Positions 61,858-64,000 of a DNA stretch of 64,000 nt are shown piece after piece (within the stretch, counting starts at the first letter, position 1; each line of letters opens with the position of its first letter). A program made the position numbers and the translations under genes. The notes beneath the pieces are model-generated. The model was given only the letters and a program-made list of their open reading frames with translations, was not told the DNA's origin and did no database searches. The stretch lies in NCBI RefSeq assembly GCF_030384665.1, contig NC_083676.1:434001-498000 (forward strand). Direction: 5' to 3'. Origin of the DNA: Lodderomyces elongisporus. Its lineage: Eukaryota > Ascomycota > Pichiomycetes > Serinales > Debaryomycetaceae.

Positions 61858-63171
61858 ATGACCAAGGATCCGCGACTAAATCAGGAAGCGTTTCAACCTC
61901 CTCTAGCCCCGCTAGCCCCCACTACACCGGATTTTTCAGATGTTGTGCAAGGCGAAGATCTCGAGTTTCGACGAAGAGCAGATCACTATACTATTCCCAT
62001 AACACACAAGATTGAGACTCTAGGATATATCTCTCCACCAAATATATTATCTCGATGTTCAACTAGTCAATTAATCACATTAGCTGGTGCTGCTTCGGGT
62101 TTCTTTGCCGGTGTTGTGGTTTGCCCGTTAGATGTTATTAAAACCAAAATTCAAGCACGAGGAGGAGCCGAGGGAAGTAGAACCGGAAGAGTAAAAGGAG
62201 AAAAAGGATTCAAAGCAATGGGGTTTCTTGAAACATTAAAGTCAACACTACGTCATGAGGGTGTGAGGGGGCTTTATCGTGGGTTAGTTCCCATTACTAT
62301 AGGCTATTTACCAACATGGACGATTTATTTCACAGTTTACGAGAAAGCCAAGAACTTTTATCCAAACTTCTTATCGTCACATTGGGGTTTCCATAGCTCA
62401 TCGTTGAACCATTTCTGTGCAGCGGTCACAGCTGGAATGGCGAGCTCAATAGCAGTAAACCCAATCTGGGTGGTCAAAACACGTTTAATGGTGCAAACAA
62501 ATAAACCATCGACATCCCCCAATGATGTTCAATACAAGGGGACAATCGATGCCTTTAGGAAGATGTATCGAGAAGAGGGTATAAGAGTGTTTTACAGCGG
62601 GTTAATCCCCTCGTTATTTGGACTACTCCATGTCGGTATACATTTTCCAGTTTACGAGAGATTGAAAACTTTGTTGCATTGTAATACTATTGATCAACAA
62701 CATGAAACACCACATTTGCTATGGCGACTTATAGCAGCCTCCTCGATTTCCAAGATGTTTGCCAGCACAATAACATACCCACATGAAATTCTTCGAACTA
62801 GATTACAAATTAGGCATAATGCAGAGAAAGATGGGAATGGAGACGGGACAAAACTGCTGAGAAGTAGTAGTAGTAGTAGTGGCGGTAGTAGTACTACTAG
62901 TAGTCGTCGTCGTACTAGCAACCCAAAGTCGCTGTCAAAATTGTTATCAACAGTGAAAAATACACCAACAAGTCAATGTTCAAACAAGCCGTCGTTGTTG
63001 AAAGTGATATCTAATATATATCACCGAGAGGGACTTCGAGGTTTTTATGCTGGTTATTTTACAAACTTGTTGCGAACAGTTCCTGCTAGTGCTGTGACAT
63101 TGGTCAGTTTTGAATACTTCAAGACGTATTTATTAGATATAAGTGGAAAAAGCGGTAAGTTGACCAATTGA
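61858..63171 (+). CDS. YIA6: Mitochondrial NAD+ carrier, Yia6/Yea6-type
   Basis: Inner-membrane SLC25 carrier importing NAD+ into the matrix in exchange for nucleotides. The 437-residue protein has a roughly 70-residue hydrophilic N-terminus before LITLAGAASGFFAGVVVCPL. The three repeat signatures are CPLDVIKTKIQ, NPIWVVKTRLM and YPHEILRTRLQ. The PIW in the second repeat is typical of the NAD+, pyrimidine nucleotide and FAD carrier branch. GLVPITIGYLPTWTIYFTVY and SGLIPSLFGLLHVGIHFPVY are close to Yia6/Yea6. The loop before the last two helices has a Ser/Arg-rich insertion (about residues 330-375), with CTG CTG beside AGT repeats. These CTG codons make best sense as Ser. Confidence 0.88.
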   Translation: MTKDPRLNQEAFQPPLAPLAPTTPDFSDVVQGEDLEFRRRADHYTIPITHKIETLGYISPPNILSRCSTSQLITLAGAASGFFAGVVVCPLDVIKTKIQARGGAEGSRTGRVKGEKGFKAMGFLETLKSTLRHEGVRGLYRGLVPITIGYLPTWTIYFTVYEKAKNFYPNFLSSHWGFHSSSLNHFCAAVTAGMASSIAVNPIWVVKTRLMVQTNKPSTSPNDVQYKGTIDAFRKMYREEGIRVFYSGLIPSLFGLLHVGIHFPVYERLKTLLHCNTIDQQHETPHLLWRLIAASSISKMFASTITYPHEILRTRLQIRHNAEKDGNGDGTKLLRSSSSSSGGSSTTSSRRRTSNPKSLSKLLSTVKNTPTSQCSNKPSLLKVISNIYHREGLRGFYAGYFTNLLRTVPASAVTLVSFEYFKTYLLDISGKSGKLTN

Positions 63172-63454
63172 TGCAGAGGCATCATCTATTTAGAATATTA
63201 TAGACTAATAAAAATAGTACAGCTTTACTAGTTGCAAGATGGTTAAAAAACAAACAAACAAAAAACAAACAAACGGAGGTAGTCAATATTTTCTATACAT
63301 TTTATTTTGACAAGTTTTATCTTTCGATGGTTCTTTTTAAACGATTCTATATTAATAGCTTAGAAGTGTTTCTTTGTTTCTTTGTTTTTATTTTCTTTTC
63401 TATTAAAAAAAGGGTTTAAAACGACCTTGCTTGGCCCAAACTATGACAACTATC

Positions 63455-63501
<47 letters not shown>

Positions 63502-63800
63502 ATTTCTAAACATTGATATATACAAAGATGTTGGCAATTCTTATGAGGGCATGCAAAAGTCGTCTGACAATATTCAGATGAAAAATGGAGAATAACTCTA
63601 GTATTTTCCACTCTAAGTAAAAAGCCAAAGAGCAAAAAAAAATAAAAAAAATAAAAAAAATAAAGGGATTCAGAGGAAAAGAACTTCTCCACTATTACTG
63701 TTAAAAAGTGAAATCGCCGCACCGTGGATATTTAATTGAATTTTTAATTCTCTACTCCATCAGTTTCTAGCAGCTTTTCATTCTTGAGTTATAAAACACA
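63172..63800. other. Spacer upstream of the last gene
   Basis: Contains the 3' end of the NAD+ carrier gene, an AAAC repeat near 63247-63273, and a TA run at about 63459-63489. It also holds the promoter of the last gene. No other gene is seen. Confidence 0.6.
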
Positions 63801-64000
63801 ATGAAGTTGCTTTACATATATCTACTAATAGGATTAGCATGTGTCGTAGCTGCAAATGCACCAGAGAAACTAAATTTGCTCAACTCGCCAGGTTCACAAC
63901 TCCAAGAAGCACCATCTGTGCGGAATGAACCTCAACAAGACACCATAAACAAGAATGCAGGTGTGGCTGGACAGGACAAGACGAATCAGGTTAATCAGGA
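63801..64000 (+). CDS. N-terminus of a secretory-pathway protein, unidentified
   Basis: The ATG at 63801 opens a frame that runs off the window end after 66 codons. Residues 1-18 (MKLLYIYLLIGLACVVAA) are a strong signal peptide with a VAA-N cleavage site. The visible mature part (from NAPEKLNLLNSPGSQLQEAP) is hydrophilic and rich in Gln, Asn and Asp, with no motif I can name. It should enter the ER and be secreted, lumenal or cell-wall bound. The product cannot be identified from this fragment. Confidence 0.65.
   Translation, partial: MKLLYIYLLIGLACVVAANAPEKLNLLNSPGSQLQEAPSVRNEPQQDTINKNAGVAGQDKTNQVNQ

Overview
This window is nuclear DNA of an ascomycete yeast, most likely a member of the CUG-Ser clade close to Lodderomyces/Candida. 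Support: nearly all genes are intronless, intergenic DNA is rich in A/T and homopolymers, the single intron seen has the yeast signals GTATGT and TACTAAC, leucine is overwhelmingly TTG, and complex I genes are present (absent from Saccharomyces). CTG is rare and falls where serine fits, for example two CTG codons in a serine tract of the NAD+ carrier at 62854-62859. In every protein described here CTG should probably be read as Ser. The species call is an inference. Several reading frames open at TTG or GTG upstream of the first ATG; starts given here are ATG codons.

Layout: 1-628 is the 3' end of condensin YCS4, followed by ALE1 (lysophospholipid acyltransferase) and HEM15 (ferrochelatase). 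The minus strand then carries MED4 (Mediator), a three-RRM NAM8-like splicing factor, and a spliced FHA-domain kinase resembling meiotic MEK1. At 10915-11422 lies a scrambled Ty1/copia retrotransposon relic framed by an inverted repeat. Two small mitochondrial proteins follow (one is complex I NDUFB8), then SWR1 (H2A.Z-depositing remodeller), VMA10 (V-ATPase), an MSC7-like aldehyde dehydrogenase, RQC1 (ribosome quality control), a DH-domain protein, RTC3 and a BAR-SH3 protein. Next come ILV2 (branched-chain amino acids), MEP1-type ammonium permease and ACS1-type acetyl-CoA synthetase, the last two divergent across a 6.4-kb gene-free region. HEM4, tRNA-Glu(CUC), a cytochrome b5-like protein, AGE2 (ArfGAP), a PIC2-type carrier, a small secreted protein with Kex2-like sites, a YCR090C-family zinc protein and a YIA6-type mitochondrial NAD+ carrier complete the list. 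The window ends inside a gene for a protein with a signal peptide.

The content is mostly housekeeping, with no operon-like coupling. Metabolic threads recur: two heme genes (HEM15, HEM4), mitochondrial functions (NDUFB8, PIC2, NAD+ carrier, HEM15) and nutrient-controlled genes (ILV2 with a Gcn4-type site, MEP1, ACS1). The least ordinary material is the copia relic, the 6.4-kb MEP1-ACS1 spacer, the secreted Kex2-type precursor with two amphipathic segments, poly-G tracts inside small ORFs, and a few small ORFs that do not fit the annotated genes. I saw no convincing new multi-gene system.
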